A stretch of DNA of 14,787 bases from Deltaproteobacteria bacterium (GTDB lineage Bacteria > Desulfobacterota > Syntrophia > Syntrophales > UBA2210). Of this stretch, positions 14,191-14,787 are shown one piece after another; position 1 is the first letter of the stretch, and every line of letters begins with the position of its first letter. The DNA is taken from the NCBI GenBank assembly GCA_019313735.1, contig JAFDAR010000004.1:1-14787 (forward strand), given 5' to 3'. The notes below the pieces were generated by a model. That model was not told where the DNA came from. It saw nothing but the letters and a program-made list of their open reading frames with translations, and did no database searches. The position numbers were made by a program, and so were the translations under genes.

Positions 14191-14449
14191 CCTTATCACC
14201 CCCTTTCGTAAGTTCCTTTAGACATTTCGTGATGATTTCGGTAGCTTCCTCCCGATTTCCCAACCGCACCGACAGGGTGGTCGGTTTTTCGGAGATTTTT
14301 TTCTCACCGTCCTCATATTGTGACAAATAACACCACATCGGGTATATCTCCCCGTCCTTCCCTCTTTGCGCTTTCCGCAATGAAAACAAGCCGTTATATT
14401 CTTCCAGCTCGACTCCGTATCCCTTTTCTGTGTCAGTTTCGTGAAACAT
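14168..14449 (-). CDS. Small cytoplasmic protein, unrecognised
   Basis: A 93-residue soluble protein without signal peptide or membrane segment. The N-terminal half is aromatic-rich and probably beta-structured (YGVELEEYNGLFSL, MWCYLSQY), and the C-terminal part (about 67-93) is a charged helix. The start at 14449 has AGGAGGTAAG 6 nt upstream. It overlaps the preceding 47-residue gene by 17 nt and the lipoprotein gene by 23 nt. The compact beta-plus-helix shape recalls small transcription or plasmid-encoded DNA-binding regulators, but I see no specific motif and name no function. Confidence 0.65.
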   Translation of the reverse strand: MFHETDTEKGYGVELEEYNGLFSLRKAQRGKDGEIYPMWCYLSQYEDGEKKISEKPTTLSVRLGNREEATEIITKCLKELTKGGDKDEADKIV

Positions 14450-14576
14450 TTTTCTTACCTCCTGAATTTTTTTTCGGGGAGAAAATCACCTCCCCGATCC
14501 TGATCCGCGCTACCTCCTCTCTTTCTCCTTTTTTATGGATTCTAAAAATCTGTACGATTTCATTGACCTTTTTCAT
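14433..14576 (-). CDS. Small basic protein, unrecognised
   Basis: A 47-residue ORF, rich in Lys and Arg (MKKVNEIVQIFRIHKKGERE). It starts with ATG at 14576, preceded by GGAGG about 12 nt upstream, and overlaps the end of the preceding partial gene by 4 nt (ATGA, 14573-14576). Its 3' part contains a run of eight A and the Shine-Dalgarno of the next gene, and overlaps that gene by 17 nt. The overlaps on both sides support translation, but the size and the lack of a family keep confidence moderate. Confidence 0.5.
   Translation of the reverse strand: MKKVNEIVQIFRIHKKGEREEVARIRIGEVIFSPKKNSGGKKNVSRN
14475..14496 (-). other. Hairpin near the ribosome site of the 93-residue gene
   Basis: CGGGGAG (14475-14481) and CTCCCCG (14490-14496) form a 7-bp stem with an 8-nt loop. 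On the transcript it is followed by eight A and then the AGGAGG of the next gene. It is not a terminator because no U-run follows. It could influence translation of the downstream start. Confidence 0.4.
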
Positions 14577-14787
14577 CGCCCCGCCCCCTCCCGAAATGCC
14601 AGCATTTCTGCACGTTTGCGAACCAGCACGGGAAAACTCCCCAAAGCGCCAATATCCGCCCTAGCAAGTCCCCGGTACCGCTCTTGTTCCTCGGTCGGCA
14701 GCTCCCTGAACTGCTCCGCCGCCAACTCGATCTGTTTCCTCTCCGCCACTTCCTTCTTTCGTGCGACCAGGTCAGCCTCGCTCCGCC
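14573..14787 (-). CDS. C-terminal end of a helical protein (partial)
   Basis: An open frame enters from the right edge of the window (first full codon at 14785) and ends at a TGA at 14573, leaving 70 visible residues. They are highly charged and helical (KKEVAERKQIELAAEQFREL), then LPTEEQERYRGLARADI and a basic end. The ATGA overlap with the 47-residue gene shows it is part of the operon. Such EQFRxLPxEEQERY tails occur at the ends of some plasmid replication initiators, but this is only an impression. The start, and any catalytic or DNA-binding domain, lies outside the window. Confidence 0.65.
   Translation of the reverse strand, partial: RSEADLVARKKEVAERKQIELAAEQFRELPTEEQERYRGLARADIGALGSFPVLVRKRAEMLAFREGAGR

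Noticed and set aside
1..14787. CRISPR array, tRNA or rRNA genes
   Set aside because: No regularly spaced repeats with unique spacers, and no recognisable tRNA arms or rRNA stretches were seen.

Overview
Organism and setting: this looks like part of a conjugative plasmid or integrative conjugative element of a Gram-negative bacterium. The tra-type genes include Sec signal peptides, a lipoprotein and an F/R388-like MobF relaxase with its coupling protein. No marker fixes the species; a proteobacterium or Desulfobacterota host is an inference. All supported genes lie on the minus strand, so transcription runs from high to low coordinates.

Right and middle part (about 4.9-14.8 kb) is a DNA-processing and transfer operon. 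In transcription order it holds: the C-terminal end of an unidentified helical protein; two small cytoplasmic proteins; a BamE/SmpA-like lipoprotein; three small membrane proteins; a MobF relaxase-helicase (TraI/TrwC type); an intergenic region with a good oriT candidate; a ribbon-helix-helix relaxosome protein; a TraD/VirD4 coupling protein; and three exported or membrane proteins I do not recognise. The oriT candidate has an F-like nic motif, a hairpin just before it, and GTTTTAC/GTAAAAC repeats spaced 11 bp. Many genes overlap by 4 nt, and most carry almost the same strong Shine-Dalgarno (AGGAGGTRA). No mating-pair-formation (pilus/channel) genes are visible.

Left part (1 to about 4.46 kb) is different. 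Two or more integron gene cassettes lie head to tail on the minus strand. Cassette A (about 1870-4461) carries a PHP-plus-ABC/SMC-type ATPase (TrlF/Ppl-like, an anti-phage defence type) and a small overlapping partner gene. Cassette B (about 56-1869) carries an overlapping restriction endonuclease and adenine methyltransferase pair. Each cassette ends in an attC-like hairpin. For each, the 7-bp R'' box is the exact complement of the 7 bp at that cassette's own 5' boundary, as expected if each once circularised by attC recombination. No integrase gene is in the window. The cassettes sit directly downstream of the transfer operon, separated by about 440 bp that hold a plausible promoter reading into them.

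Reading as a whole: a mobile element has an array of anti-phage cassettes next to its transfer genes, so defence genes could be exchanged by cassette recombination and spread by conjugation.
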